Positions 1 through 13,200 of a stretch of 64,000 bases of DNA are shown piece after piece; position 1 is the stretch's first letter; each line of letters begins with the position of its first letter. Both the position numbers and the translations under genes were made by a program. Source of the DNA: Isoetes taiwanensis (Eukaryota > Streptophyta > Lycopodiopsida > Isoetales > Isoetaceae); contig JAJEKV010000058.1 of assembly GCA_021234155.1 (NCBI GenBank), positions 1,110,987 through 1,174,986 of the forward strand, read 5' to 3'. The notes under the pieces are model-generated. The model saw nothing but the letters and a program-made list of their open reading frames with translations. It was not told the DNA's origin and did no database searches.

Positions 1-35
1 TGCCTCGTATCAATAGGCATATGCAATTTAGAAGG

Positions 36-62
36 AATGTTTTACCTCCCGGCCTTTCCATC
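36..62 (-). other. Frameshifted Walker A of the Helitron helicase domain
   Basis: Minus-strand reading gives FIDGKAGR, then a TAA at 44-42; shifting by one base restores KTFLLNCICLLI. Together this is the P-loop (GxAGxGKT) of a PIF1/RecD-like helicase with one base lost or gained. The rest of the helicase lies left of the window. Confidence 0.75.
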
Positions 63-1521
63 GATGAACAAAGGTTGGTTGCTTTCACGATTCAAGCCAT
101 TCCCGAACGAAACTATATATCTTCCGTTGGTCATTTTCATTATGCTCATCATTTGCATTACTTCATCTAAGTACCATCCATGACCGTAAAATTTTCGCAA
201 TTCATGCATGACATCTCTTCCAAGACGAGGCCGCAGCTTGGAGACCGATGCCATGATGTTGGTACTATGTTGTGTTAGAATGTTGTTGATTAAATGAAGG
301 GATTCATTAAAAGCGATTGTTTCATCATTTGGGTACTGCGCCTAGCAGTCAACACTCATTGGTACTTTGAACCTCGCCCATAGCTCAATTGTCGGACCTT
401 GGTCCAAAGAAGAACATGGCAAAAAGAAACCGCGAATCGTGGGACTCAATGATAAGGAAGCGCCTTCTTCCATCACTAATATAGCCTCGCAAGAGTGTGC
501 GCAAGCAACCCCTTCGCCTCGGGCAAAACTGGTACGTTTCATATTGTTGTCCATTAACGATTTTCAGCTCATCCCATGTCCTTGCAGAGCGGTGCAGCAA
601 AATTTGTCTCAAGTAGAATGCCTCTCCCACTCGAGGCAATAGCAATCGTATTCTACAAACTATTGGCTGCCTCACTCTTTTCTTCACTATATTGGTCACG
701 AATCCTTCTCGTTCTTGTTCTACATAGTTCTCAGGTACGTCTACCAAGGCAGAATTGAACGCTATCAATGTCTGTTGTTCGTAATACTGAATCTACGTGA
801 ACGTATCAAACCTAGCATCTAAAGAACGTAAAAAGTATCGATCTAACAATGATCGTGTGCTAGACAGTGGTAGATGTAATGGTAGACCGTGTCCTCCATG
901 CCGCCTCCGTTGCGGATAAATACCGTGCCCTCAAGTAATCTTGTATGTCATCCCTGGGAGGTCTTTTAGGAACTTGATCAGATGAAATGTTCTCTGATGA
1001 CCCATTTATGGTACTCTTCGTTACTGATGGTTGACCCGTGACACGCTCTCCTTCAGTATTGTTTCTCGACGAGCTTTCTGCATGTTCTTCATGCTGATTG
1101 CTTAATGACGACGGTATGAATGACGAATGCCTCTCTTGGGTACTCGAAAAGTCGCCACCGTCAATCCTTTTATATATGTATCCATAAAGGTATGAGAATA
1201 TATGTACTGTAGATGCTATATCCACCATAATGTGGCAATCCAATTCATGGAGCAGGAATGCATTATATGGCACCACCCATACACCATCTATAGTTCTTCT
1301 CCTATACTGGACATAACCCTTTGAGTCGAGATATGTCGTTTGAGTGATATCCTTCTGATATTTGTAGCAACAAAGTTGCACCATCCGGGCGAAAGCATCT
1401 ATGAGTATGCTTATGAATCATAAATTTTGAACTTGCCCTCGAAGGACCGGATCTCGGCAGTAATTCGACCAATCTCATCGATGCACTCAACCGTATCTCG
1501 TGCCCTGGTTCGAGGGACGAG

Positions 1522-1530
1522 GTGTTAATG
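1522..1530 (-). other. HUH motif of the Helitron Rep, interrupted by a stop
   Basis: The minus-strand codons read His, TAA, His after GLP, where Helitrons normally have His-hydrophobic/small-His. The two metal-binding histidines are kept but the middle codon is a stop (1525-1527). The surrounding frame, VIEFQKSGLPH before it and HLV after it, is otherwise continuous. Confidence 0.85.
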
Positions 1531-3239
1531 GGGCAATCCGCTTTTTTGAAATTCTATGACGCTTATTACATATGATATCTCACGCTGAAAAAACTTATGA
1601 AGGAGCTCTTTTAATCGCTGTAATCTTCCATGGAAACAACGAACCACAATCATAGGGACATCCGATGCATTCTCGTCCACTCTCGCAGTGTCCTTTATTT
1701 CAGGCCAATCGATTTGTCGTCATAGTGATAAACAAAGTTGATGCCCTTTGGCTCTAGATAGAGCTAATGCATCAAGAAACTCAACGTAACACCATCGCTG
1801 GCTTCCTAAAAAGGACGATGGCAAGACAATGTCGGCCGGGTCGCCATTTTCTCGCCTCAATAATCCTCGCCATATTGTATTCTTCTATTGCGAAAATGTC
1901 TATGCTTTCTAAAGTAGTTCAATCGAGCATCCTCGACTCTTGAGTACATATCTACCAAGTATTCTCCACATAGACGCACCAAGTTGGATGAATCGGTCTT
2001 CATGTAGCAATCCGGGTCATGTACCATTGCAATTGTGTAAGACCATGTTCGCTCTCGAGTCCCCAACCAATTGTACCATGAATATGAGATGATATTGCAA
2101 ATGGCTCATACATAGGATCAAGTATGTTCACAAAGGTTGGTTCACCTTCGCTTCGCACCCAAAAACTAGCTACTCTAGGTGCAATGTCAAAGATATTGTT
2201 AACATCCACGATAGTCGCGATATATCATCACTAGCGCTTGCTCCTTGTACGCTTATATATGGACGGGCCCGGCGATGATCCCATCGCTCAAGGTTTCAAT
2301 AAAGGGATTTACTTGATCAAGAACTAAACCTACGATACCGATCCATTGAAATGGCACGCTTTGAGCTCGAGCTTGTGTGTACCTCTCCGACTCATCATAT
2401 ATGTACCAATGTATTGATGGCCGCTTTTCCCCCCACTAGGGCTTAGTCGATGATATGTTCGATCCGTTATGGTTACTTTATGAAGGAAAGTCTAAATCTA
2501 CAAATTTACCACTTACTCCAAGTACACTAAAGCAAAATAATCTATTCACCTTTCTTGCTAGTTTTGCAAATTCCGTATGTTGTAGAGATCATATAGTGTC
2601 ATAGAATAGGAGGCAATGGCGGCAATAGCCATCTTCCTTCATTGCAACATAAGCCATTTCTTTCAACATTTAACAATGGAATTTGACAATAAGTGCATCT
2701 CTTATTCCATATACACATAGCATATGTAATGATTTATTGTCAAGTTCATGCGATGTGCACAAGTTTCCAATGTGCGTATGACTTTCTCCTCCATCATTGA
2801 CCTTCTTCATTAGGTGTGCGATCGTGTTCATGTTTGAGCGCTTTGAGTCCAAAATCTCAAGAGTTTGTGATTGTAGACAACCTTGTTCACAGGTATTTCT
2901 AAATTTGAAAACCGAGCAAATAGCCTCTAATTGCTCTTCTCCAACCCGAGTAGAATGCAATATTCTTGCACGTTCTCTTGCTATTTGCCTTAAATGTTGC
3001 TTAATATTTCTCACAGCCAATGGGTTTTCAAGCGTTTGAGAGTTTCTAATAGGAGAGACGATAGATGGCTCACCATGGGTATGGGTTGGCGTCATAATTA
3101 ATTGGTTTAGCTGATGCATATTTTCTTCGGGGTTTTGAATACGACATTGATTCATACAACTTCGCTTTTCTTCTTTCACATTTCCATCACTTGCAACTAG
3201 GGACCGGTTATCTACAATGGAGCTCTCTATAAGTCTATC

Positions 3240-3731
3240 CTCAGTTAGCTTTGTATGGCGTTCTCTGTCTATTCGTCGTATCATGTCTCTATCCTCCGCA
3301 GATAAGTTTATGTAGCGTTCTACTCTTCTACGTCGTATCCTGTCCCTATCCTCCTCTGGATAGGTTCACAGTGGCGTTCTCTTTCTATTTGACGATCTTC
3401 TCTATCCTCTTCTGATAAGTTGGCATAACGTTCCCTTCTTTTAGATTGTATTCTTTGCATACTCTCTTTGGCCTAATCTAAGTTACACTCTTCGATCAAA
3501 CTATTCAAAGTCGTACTATTATCTTGTTTACCCACAGTTGTACCTATGTGTTCTGTATTTTTTTCTTCTATTATTCTAGCTCGACGTTGTCTTGCACGCT
3601 CTAGTTCTTTCTCGTATCCTCTCCCTATCATCCTCAGTCAAATTTGCATAGCGCGCGCGCTCTCTCTGTCGTGCTCTCTTTCTATATCTCTCAACTAGAT
3701 CTCTTTGTGCGACTCTATCACTATCATTCAT
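3240..3731 (-). repeat. Internal protein repeat at the Helitron N-terminus
   Basis: At least four diverged units of about 20 residues resemble RERARYANLTEDDRERIR, RRERYANLSEEDRED, RVERYINLSAEDRDMIR and RERHTKLTEDR. They are Arg/Glu-rich and probably helical. At DNA level they form a degenerate tandem of about 65 bp period. Frameshifts separate some units. Confidence 0.7.
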
Positions 3732-4906
3732 GATTGTTTACTTTAGGTAATTCCTATTTGACTGATGGAATATTGAAGTACCAACTCTTTAAGTTAAATA
3801 AAAAAACAATATGGGATAGTAACTCACTTGATACCGCTTTGATTGTGTCGTCTTTCCAACACAAAGATATTTTCTGAAGACAAAAAACACAAAGGATTGA
3901 TGAGAACACGCGTGTATTATAGTGTTAGCTACAATTGAGCATAATATGAATGGAATTCAAAATTCTAAACTTTTCTAACATCTCTTATTATGCATCCCTT
4001 TCCCCTACTATTTCTCGTTTACATCCACCTTAGACCTCTCTACATCTCCATTTGTATTGTGAGCATATAAGAACAACGGAAGGAGGAAGCGAGGGTTGCA
4101 CTAGTCTTCTATTAAAAATTCCAAAAATTAATCTAGATTTTGCATGAATGGAGAAATGCAAACTTAGGCATTTAAGCAAAGACCATGGACTTTTAAGGAT
4201 TGAATTTCGATTTTGATTTTCTTTATTGTCATCATTTTTATTTTATTTTTATTTTGGCAATATCGTATCTTAAATCTACTCTTGACTGACTAAATGATTG
4301 CGTGGTGCAACATTATATTCCAAAAAGTACTATCTTAAACCATATTCAGTAAATTTCAATATCATTGTTTCGAATGAGACAACGTCCTGGAATTAAGTCA
4401 AATGGCCAAGTAAATTCTAGAAATGAAAGATTTGAAGCACAAGTTGCGAGACAGACAATTAGGGATATTATTTTAACATGTGCTAATAGGTTCAGGTTCA
4501 GTTCATTGCCAATTCCTGCCAAATCTATCTTCTATTTTCTTCCGATTATGACAATAGTTTATTGTGTTTGCGAATGTCCATGTGGAATATTGGAGCCGAA
4601 ATGCTGTGTTTGAATTCAAGCCACATTGACCAAAATCATAAGTTTATAGAGTACTAGTTGGCATATGGTTTTGAATGCATGTGTTTGCTTAATTTATTGG
4701 AGCCAGATAATAAATTTTGAGCAAGTCCTGGATGAAGAGGGATGTTGATATGAGACGTTTTACTTATCTTATGTGGTGGCTATGCACAGGTTCTAGTGGA
4801 GAAAATGGGAATACCATCTAAGGAAGCACAAGGAAAACTTAACACGGGGCGGCATGGGAAGAATGATTTTATTGACCATCCCATAGGCCGGAGCCCAGTA
4901 AATATC
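3732..4906. other. Intergenic, no recognised gene
   Basis: AT-rich sequence to the right of the Helitron start codon. It would contain the Helitron 5' end and promoter if they survive, but I could not identify a 5' TC terminus with confidence. Short open frames here, such as the one at 4365-4613, show no motif. Confidence 0.5.
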
Positions 4907-5054
4907 GGACACTGACATGTTATACCCACGGGCATATCCGTGGTATATCCGTGTGTTTGACATGTTATAGCCACGCCAAAAAAAAACACACGGCGTTTTT
5001 GTGGACTTAGCCGATTTTTTGCCATTTAAGGCTGGGTATAACATGTCAGTGTCC
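4907..5054. repeat. 148-bp inverted repeat (MITE-like or hairpin)
   Basis: Two perfect 22-bp arms, 4907-4928 and 5033-5054, are reverse complements and begin GGACACTGACATGTTATACC. Between them lie further related pieces (GACATGTTATAGCC near 4960) and GGCATATCCGTGGTATATCC. I see no clear target-site duplication and no coding sequence. Confidence 0.7.
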
Positions 5055-5840
5055 AACATTTACCGCGATGGATCCCATAGTAACATTAAGTAATAATTTT
5101 TCTTCGCTTGCTTTTCTTATGCATGTACGAGGAGGTTAATTTTCGTACATTGGCTTTCAAAGAATCTGACAATAATGAGTTTCGCAGGCTGCTGCTAATG
5201 GTGGAGCGGAAGACAGGAGAGGGTTGCACTTTTGGAGTTCGATCGCTCACGGAAATCCATGGGCGTTATTGTTCGCGATAATGCTGGTAAAAATCGGCTG
5301 CTTGTGAAGGTAAATTACTTTTTGAGATGGATATTAATTAATGGCTTTGATGACTCATAATTGTGGCAAGGGAAAAGTAAAGGAAACCACGGACGAAATT
5401 TTGCACATCCATTTTTTCATAGCTTCCCGCTGTGTCTTCTAGCTATGGCGTGGCTCCAGGAACTTTGCCAAAAATTATTTCTGTATATTGGAAGTGCAGA
5501 TGCAGTTTTCTCTGGAGCAGCTATAGTGCTTTGGGAAAATCGGTTCTGGCATATCTTCCTTTTAAATAGAAGTTTGCTCTCATTTATCCGCATTCTTTTT
5601 GCCAGGGCGAGTTTCGCTCTGTACCTTGCTTCTAAGCTTCCCAAATCTGCCGGATTTCTTATTCAACACTGGTTCCGTGTTTGCTAAGGTTTGATTGTAA
5701 GTTATTCTGCCGCCATAGCCAAGCTCATGCAATCTGATTTGCCAGCCGATTCTGCGAAAACATGTCGGTGGGAATTGAGCCTCTATGGGACAAATTTTTC
5801 TGTGTTGGAATTAGGATCTAAAGGGTTACCACCACTGTTG
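5055..5840. other. Intergenic, no recognised gene
   Basis: Several open frames (for example 5361-5687) overlap on both strands, lack family motifs and look like chance. Nothing else identified. Confidence 0.5.
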
Positions 5841-6745
5841 GTTTTCGTTTTTTTTTCTGGTAAAAATTCGTTTTCTTTCAGCATTCATCATCCGGCTTTA
5901 CAATAGTCAGACCAGAAGGCTCCCTTTTGGTGCCAACATCGCCCTTTAGATCCAAAACCGGAACATGCATTAGAATTTGTATGGTTTTTCTTTCTTAGTT
6001 TCCATTTCCAGCACTTTTTATAAAACAAAAAGTCGCCTTCAAAAGACCAGGAGCAGACCATTTTTAGAAGAAAAGCATAAGATCAATCTCTATATTAAAC
6101 CAATAAAAATAAAGAGAATGAAATTTTTTCCCATGCATGGGAGAAGAAAGTCAGAAACTCTAGGGGATATCAAAAACAATGTTTTGTACTCTCTGAAGAA
6201 ACAATCTGTCAACAGGATTGTATTTTATATTTCTCTGCCAAAATGCATAGAAGCAATCCTTACAAAAGTCTGGTAAAATCCTATGCACTAGAATATAAGT
6301 CTGGATGATTCATCTAAAAAGAAATGCCAAAAACTTGATTAAACAGGCAACCATATCCCATTTGTTGCAGACCTCAGGAAAAAAAATTGTTGCATCTATA
6401 ACACAAGAACATGGCAGCATGAAGAGCCATTTCATATCCTAAATCCTGTAATTCATCTGCCAAATACCATCATTGTAGCCATAAACGTAGCTATACTGCA
6501 AGAGTTGAAGGAACGAATAGATAGTTAAAATTTAGGATAAATAGGGTCTCCAATGGCCTCCTTGGTTTCATGCTTACATAAGATAGTGATAAAGAATTTA
6601 TATACCTCGAGACAAAAGAAAACTTACAGATAGGTGCAAGAAAACAGATAGAATTCTAAAATAAAAAATTGAAATAGATAAGTGATGCAGAGCAAACAAG
6701 ATACACAGTTGGAAATTATTCAAGAACAACTAGAGTAAATTATTC
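5841..6745 (+). repeat. Diverged direct duplication, copy A
   Basis: Copy A matches 7581-8530 in the same order. Shared blocks include CAGCATTCATCATCCGGCT (5880/7616), GGTGCCAACATCGCCCTTTA (5930/7660), AGTCTGGTAAAATCCT, CATATCCTAAATC, AGGGTCTCCAATGGCCT, and GAAAACTTACAGATAG followed by GATGCAGAGCAAA. Small insertions and deletions separate the blocks. I do not recognise it as a known element or gene. Confidence 0.7.
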
Positions 6746-7580
6746 AGAACCTTTAAATTTTATGCAACAAACCAGGAATCAAGGGAAAAAATTTAATCAA
6801 TCCATGAAAGAAAGATGATGCAAGAACAGATCATGATATCATGGGAGATTAACTCATGACTGCTTTTGGACTATGTAAAGCCATGATCCAGGCATTTGGA
6901 TCAACTTTGGATGTATACAATTTTTGGAAATTTAATGGAAATGTTAACATGGTGCAGATCTTCGTTAAATAAGAAAGCTAGGGCAAGCCTTGTATCATAG
7001 CCTAAAACCTAGAAATACTCCCTGAACAACCTAGAAATACGGCCCTGAACAAAGCCGAAATGCATGACCAGAACAAATATGAAATATTTTTTCATAAATT
7101 AGAATCCAGCAACAACAAATGCTGCCATGATAGAACTCCATAAAAGCTAAAGCCCAAGGAATGAAGAAAGTTTTTGATTTTCATCCCCTCGCCACTGTTG
7201 TTGTTGTTTGTAGATGAAGGTTCATGAAGACCATCATCTAGAAAAAAAACGAGATCGAATAAAGATTCCCAAAGGGAAACACAAGTAAATATGCCTTTGT
7301 TTTCAAAAATATCTCCTTATAGAGATAACTGCCATGCCATGGCGCCTTTGAAAAACGGATTCTTAGAGAATGGGCCAATTTGAGTTATTGGCGCCATCCA
7401 AAGAAGGGCAATAGGAATTTGCCCACCCTTCTTGTGGGCAGGAGAAATTCAAAATCATAGGCAAAAATTTGACGGCGGTTCAAACCGACGGATTGCCACA
7501 TAGGACGGAAGACCAAACCATCTTGGACGGTAGCACAATAGACTTCCGGGAATTTGCCCAACGTATATTTCCACCTCAGG
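6746..7580. other. Spacer between duplicated copies, no recognised gene
   Basis: AT-rich. No convincing coding sequence or terminal repeats. It holds a short near-duplicate of the phrase CCTAGAAATAC around 7008-7040. Confidence 0.45.
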
Positions 7581-8530
7581 GTTTTCGCATTTTCTGGTAC
7601 AACACGTTTTCTATCAGCATTCATCATCCGGCTGCAATAGTAGCAGACCAGAAGGCCCTTTTGGTGCCAACATCGCCCTTTAGATCCAGCATTACTACTT
7701 TGAGAGGCGCAAAGGCATGGTTTTTTGGCTGACTTTATTTCCTAAGCGATTTTGATTATACAGTGCATGGAGTCGCCGTCCTTCAAGGACCTGGGCCATC
7801 TGCGATGAGCTTGTGGAAGCTTGCGTTGCTCTAGGTTGGGCCAATCCCACTCTTGTCCAAACTCAGGCCATACGGAGATCATTCGAGAAGAATTAGCTTA
7901 GAAAAAGGGGATTGGGGCTTTCAACAGGGTATCCGACCTCTGAATCAAAGGAATAGGGCTAGAAACAGGATTAGAGCTTATAAATCCGCTACTTGCATGC
8001 ATGGAAGCAGTATCTACAATAAGTCTGGTAAAATCCTCTGTTGGCCCAATTGGGTTTAAGTCTGGTAAAATCCTCTGTTGGCCCAATTGGGTGAATTAGT
8101 ATCTCTGAAAGGTACCCCTTTGCAAAGAGTTGCAGCGTAATTTACAGAGGCACTTTGCCTGCAGAGCTGCAAGAACATTGCTCCAATTTATCAGCAAATG
8201 CATATCCTAAATCATGTAACTCCCTACATCAAATTCTGCCATTTTACTGCAAATCAAGCTATTCTTCAAGCTTTCCAGGGTCAGAAACGAATAGATGTTA
8301 TAGATTTTGGGATCAAACAGGGTCTCCAATGGCCTGCTTGGTTTCAGAGCTTAGCTTCCAGGCCGGAAGGGCCGCCGGATCATATCAGAATCTTAGGGTA
8401 TAGACTGGACTGATGCAAGAAAACTTACAGATAGATGCAAGAAAACAGATAGATGCAGCAAACTTACAGACTGGAAATGATGCAGAGCAAATCCGAGCAC
8501 AGTTTTAGAATTATTCAGAGTTATAGGTGC
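7581..8530 (+). repeat. Diverged direct duplication, copy B
   Basis: Second copy of the 5841-6745 sequence, about 1.74 kb downstream in the same orientation. It contains its own local tandem duplication at 8021-8092. Copy B keeps longer continuous sequence than copy A in the 8200-8370 stretch. Confidence 0.7.
8021..8092 (+). repeat. Tandem duplication, 35-bp unit, two copies
   Basis: Units 8021-8055 and 8058-8092 are identical over 35 bp and start AAGTCTGGTAAAATCCTCTG, with a two-base spacer. This suggests a recent local duplication. Confidence 0.9.
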
Positions 8531-10158
8531 ACAAGATCTACGAGTTATATACAGGCGGCCAAGGCCAAATAACCAGACATGCAGACTATCCACCGCCATA
8601 GTTTGTGGACAGGGATTATACACCGCCATAGCTTACACAATATGACAACCTAGACGGAGTTCGACGGATTGGATTTATCAAAAAAACGTGGCGACAAAAG
8701 CAACAGGAAAAAAAACCACGACAAAACAGAAAATAGAAATTGAAAAAGGGACTTATATATGTTCAGATAATACACATATAATTTCCATTGTATAGATATA
8801 TACTTAATGTAGGGCACCCCTGAATAGCGATGGTTCTAAGTACTCCAAAGATTTGGGTTGTTCAAGTATTGAAACCCTACAAAGTTAAGGGTAAAACCCT
8901 TCCCTTTGGTAGTATTAAAACCAGGAAGGGAATAAGCCCACATTAGAACCCTTCCATTTAATGGAAACCCTTCCTATTTTGGTTTCCATGGAAAATAGCA
9001 ATGAAGACTCCAAGATGAAACCCTTCCCGTAAAATGGAAATAAAGGGTTTCATTGAAAATCTGGGGGAGTCCCAAAACAAGAAGGGTTTCCATTTTTTTT
9101 TTTTTTTCTCCAACAACACGCAACACGCATATTAATGGTGCACGCCATAAATCCATGTCAAAGGACATCAAGAATTTAAATTTCCATTCATGAAGAGATT
9201 CCTCATTTTCCCCAACCCATTGGAAAATAGGAAGGCTTTTGGATCAACTCTCAAAATAGGAATTTTCCACGCTTCATCAAAAATTTTAAGGTAAACAAAT
9301 TTCTAGTTTTCTTGTTATCACATAATTGTATAAGAGGATACATGCAATCATGTAATTTTATAAGAGGAAACACACAAGGGATGTAAAAGCGCCAAGCTAA
9401 ACACCCCCAACATGACAATGAAAGTGTAGCATCTAGATTCGAGCATCTAGATCCGAGCCAAACAAACAAGATTTACAATCAACAAGTTCCAATGTTACTT
9501 TGGCTAGGGGATGAAAAAACAAAGAAACACTGAAGAGCTCAAATAGCATCTGATTTAGAGAACTTGTGTAAAGTCAGGACAACCTAATATAATGAGTAGT
9601 TGTCAATGCCATTGTTAGTCGTCGTTTCCATTGTTCATCTTTGCTTTTGCTTGTTTCCAATGTGATTAATTACATAAAAAGCATGTCATAAATCAGATGT
9701 CTATATGTGAACAACATCATCGATGAAAAATGCTAAACATGATACACATCCAAGTAGAAAAAACAAAAAAAAGTTGAAGAAATAGTTGTCATCTTCCTGC
9801 TGATAAACACACTGAAAACACTTATCATCTGCTCCTTTGTTGGTCCCAAAATGGAACACTTGAACCTTTGTTGGTCCTAAATTGTGAACTATTGGTTGAT
9901 AATTGACGAACTAAGCAAATCGAAAATCGCCCTAAGTTAACTAGAGTGCTCTCTATTAGACCAATGTCATAAAACAATGCAACCACCTAAATGTGCCCTT
10001 TGTTAGATCACCACCTCATATCACCCATTGTAAATACATAATGCTAAATTTACGAGGCTAAGCTTACACCCTAGGATGAAATAGCTTAAGAAATAATAAC
10101 ACTATTTGACATCTTTCAATGCAACAACCACGTTAAAATGACCAAGATCGGTCTTTAC
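8531..10158. other. Intergenic, no recognised gene
   Basis: AT-rich. 8860-9060 contains repeated phrases of the type AAACCCTTCC and GGGTTTCCAT in both orientations, giving weak internal inverted repeats. A partial relative of the dispersed 10159/15418 repeat lies near 9870-9925. No gene seen. Confidence 0.45.
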
Positions 10159-10262
10159 CATGCATTCTCACACATAATTGTAACCGACGAACTTATGTTG
10201 AAAATAATCAAATTAAGTTAATGGAAAAAAGGGAATGTATGTCTAGGTTACAATTTAGCATC
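10159..10262 (+). repeat. Dispersed repeat, copy 1
   Basis: Related to 15106-15172 and 15418-15520. Shared phrases are CATGCATT, CGACGAACT, TTGAAAATAATCAAATTAAG, TGGAAAAAGGGAAT and ACAATTTA. No coding signal. It is an unclassified repeat family. Confidence 0.65.
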
Positions 10263-13200
10263 TAGGATATTTAAGCACTTGTTCAATATCTTAATCGACA
10301 TTGTTATGTTAATGTTCTGCACAACCAAACTGTTTGAGATTTGCAATAATGCTATTACTTTCTCTCCACACATGTATGCACAAATCCAGGAACATATGTA
10401 GATACATAAAATATATCTCTTCCATTTATCTTACAAACATCAATGGCAATACGGATGTATCAATCTAAATTGGATAAGAAAGTAGCTCTTGATAGAAGCA
10501 ACGAGGATACAATTGAATTTACCAACCTGAAAAGAACGATGCCATATTGATTTGAATGTGCCAATAACCTCATCTAGTACAAATAAGGCTCTCGATGTTT
10601 ACCTTCAATCCTATCACCACAAAAATAACGAAAACATCCTGTGGAGACTACTTCAAAGACCAGCATTCATTGATTTTGATCCAAGCCATGATAATGAAAA
10701 ACTTATTTATTGTCCCATGTTCTTCTGCATCTTGGCATTTTCCGGAAGTTTTGACACCCCTTCGTATCAGATCTTAAAGATCCACAAGAACATTTCTTCA
10801 CTTGCATGTGCCAATAAGTCTGCCGGATGGGATTAACATTTTCCCAAATCCCATTCATGGAAATTTATTCAAGGGTTTCATATTTTTTTTAATAACCCCA
10901 ATAAGGGAGATAGTGTGAGTTTGGCACTAAATGTATGTATTGTTTGACTTATGATCTTTATCTTTAGTTTGCTTAATCACTTATCTAAAGCATGTTCCTT
11001 TTTTTTTTTCCTATTTTCTTTGATGCAAAAATTTTGGGAGAATGGTGTCTTTAAAAAAAAAAAAAAAAAGGAGTCATGTTGTTTTCTTGCCCTCGAAATA
11101 AATGTCTTGCAACGAAAGCAATCCATCCTCTACCATAATCCGAATCTACTTCAATAAATGCTCAATCATGTTTTCTATCTCAGGAAACATAGGTCCGGAT
11201 GAGACATCAAAGTGGAGATGGAGAGTCGGAGAATTTGTTGCATGTTTCCCACTTGAAGGTTGAACTATGGAGAACAACCTATTTCTTCCAACGTCTAACG
11301 CCTTTGAGCCTAGTATTAACGCCTTTTTAGATGCACGAGATGATGGATTTTTCCATATGAACTTAGATAGCCAAGGATATCCATCTTCCTATTGAAGATC
11401 GCTTTGGAAAGCATGGAATTTTAGCCAAAAGGAATTGTAAAAGAGTTTTAAATGGGCATCAAAGTTGAGGCACTCATAGACACCTGCCTTCCTTTGAACA
11501 TGTCAATAACTTAAGCAAATTTCCCAAACCTATGTTGCCTTTCTAGGCATGTCAAAATCCGCTTTAATCGTTCTATATGGATTCAATACAAAATGGCTCT
11601 CTTTTGATTTATTAGGGACTTGATTCATGACAAAAATGTGAATTGTATTATTATGTTTATTTTATGGCCTGGATGTGTGCAAAGAGGGGGATTCTAGAGC
11701 TCAAATTTTATCCCGCGACAAGGCATGGCAAATCTAAGTTAACTACTCATCTTGTTTGTCCCAATATCTTCCACCATGGTAAAAGAATAGCCCCTATCCA
11801 GTTTTGTATTCTTTCACAAATGCGTGTGTGCAAATTTTAAAGGCAAAAGGTAACAAGGACCCAGTAGTCCGAGATATCTTAGATTGCTTAATCTACTTTG
11901 GCTATGGATGTATCTCGGATAATAGATGCTTATCGTGATATAGTTCTTCAAAATGCATCAGCCTGAGGTCTAGCTAGTAGGTGATTTGGGTGGAATACAT
12001 AAAAATGACATCATACTTTAGGGCTACAATCTCCACCCCATAAACAAATTTTTTTCCGATTAGGTTTTTCCATTTAGATAACCCAAAGGCTTTCTTTCGG
12101 CCTTAATGTTAGCGATGTATTTTCTATTCCCATTGTGGATTCCTGAATTCCCACCGGAATTATCAAAATTGAAGCCGTGTACCCCTGCATGTTCCCAATT
12201 TTCATTTAAAGAGAAAAATAACCAAAGGCCATTGACATAGTTGCTTCGCTAAAAATTTGTCGATGACCATGATGCCCAATTTCACATGTTGTAGGGGAAC
12301 CAGATGATACCTTTTGACTTTTCCCAACATTAAGGAACCGTATGGACATATCATACAACTTTGAGCTCTCATTTTATTACTGAGAAAAAGATTCGGAGCT
12401 TGCCGAATCAAAAAAGAGCTTGAAGATGTATGCTAAGAAAGAATAGAGGTATGATGCACACATGACCTTAATCCCAAGTTTGATGCAAATTTGAAGCTTG
12501 AAATGATCATGTTCAACTTCTTGCCATCGTTAATCCTTCTCCGAACCCGGTCTCAAGTTGTTATTGCACCAACCAAACAAGTGAGCTCTCATTTGCCATT
12601 TGATAGCCCCTTTCTTCTTCACAATAATGTGCTTTTGCTACATGTCATGATGAGTTATTGGTGAAATTGTGGAATACACATTGGCAAAATATATTGACCT
12701 TAACTCAATACATGGTTGAGACTAAGATAACATGGCAAGGAGCCACTATGGCGGATAAATTCCTCTAATGAGCAGATGTGTGGACTCAAAGATATCGGTT
12801 TATTCTTTTGTTATGGTGATAATGATACATGGTTTATGGGTTGACAAATTATACAGAATAAACATCGCATGAATTACACAAAGAATATAATCACCCTGTG
12901 GCACAAGTGAATCTTTTTTTTTGGACTTAATTAGATGTTTATGGTTTCATCATTGCTTTGTTGACACTTGGATGATTCAAGCTTGATGCATGTCTAGAGT
13001 CCGAAGAAAGAGATAATTCCTAATGTGCTCTCAACTCAACCGGAGCTTGAAATGCTATGGATTAGAAGCAAGCTAAGGATTTAATAATATTTGAAAAATG
13101 CGTAAGATAGCAAAGTTTTAAAAGGTAGATACGCTTAGTGTAGGGTTTAAGTTTTGCGGACGGTAGATATGCTTGCTTATAGCCGCTGTTTGCTAGGTAA

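Larger units (their letters stand above)
1..3731 (-). pseudogene. Helitron Rep/helicase (decayed, runs off left edge)
   Basis: This is the rolling-circle replication initiator plus PIF1-like helicase of a Helitron transposon, read right to left. The likely start is the ATG at 3731-3729. In order I see: a basic N-terminal region with several copies of an RERYANLSEEDR-like unit (about 3730-3240); a Helitron N-terminal block with YLVDMYSRVEDARLNYFR (about 1960-1910); the Rep core with ILPSSF-like LPSSFLGSQRW (about 1825-1795), WPEIKD (about 1710) and GLPHxH (1522-1530); YRRR and WVVPYN (about 1300-1260); SYLYGYIYK with two candidate catalytic tyrosines (about 1200-1160); DYLRARYLSATEAAWR (about 950-900); GEAFYLRQILLHR (about 640-590); and a helicase Walker A at the left edge. 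Several stops and frameshifts break it, so it is not autonomous. The order and motifs match Helitron Rep-Hel; the exact family is not determined. Confidence 0.88.

Noticed and set aside
4793-5059. Two overlapping minus-strand frames of 81-88 codons
   Set aside because: They cross the inverted repeat at 4907-5054, and their internal similarity (GYN-MS) comes from the DNA repeat.
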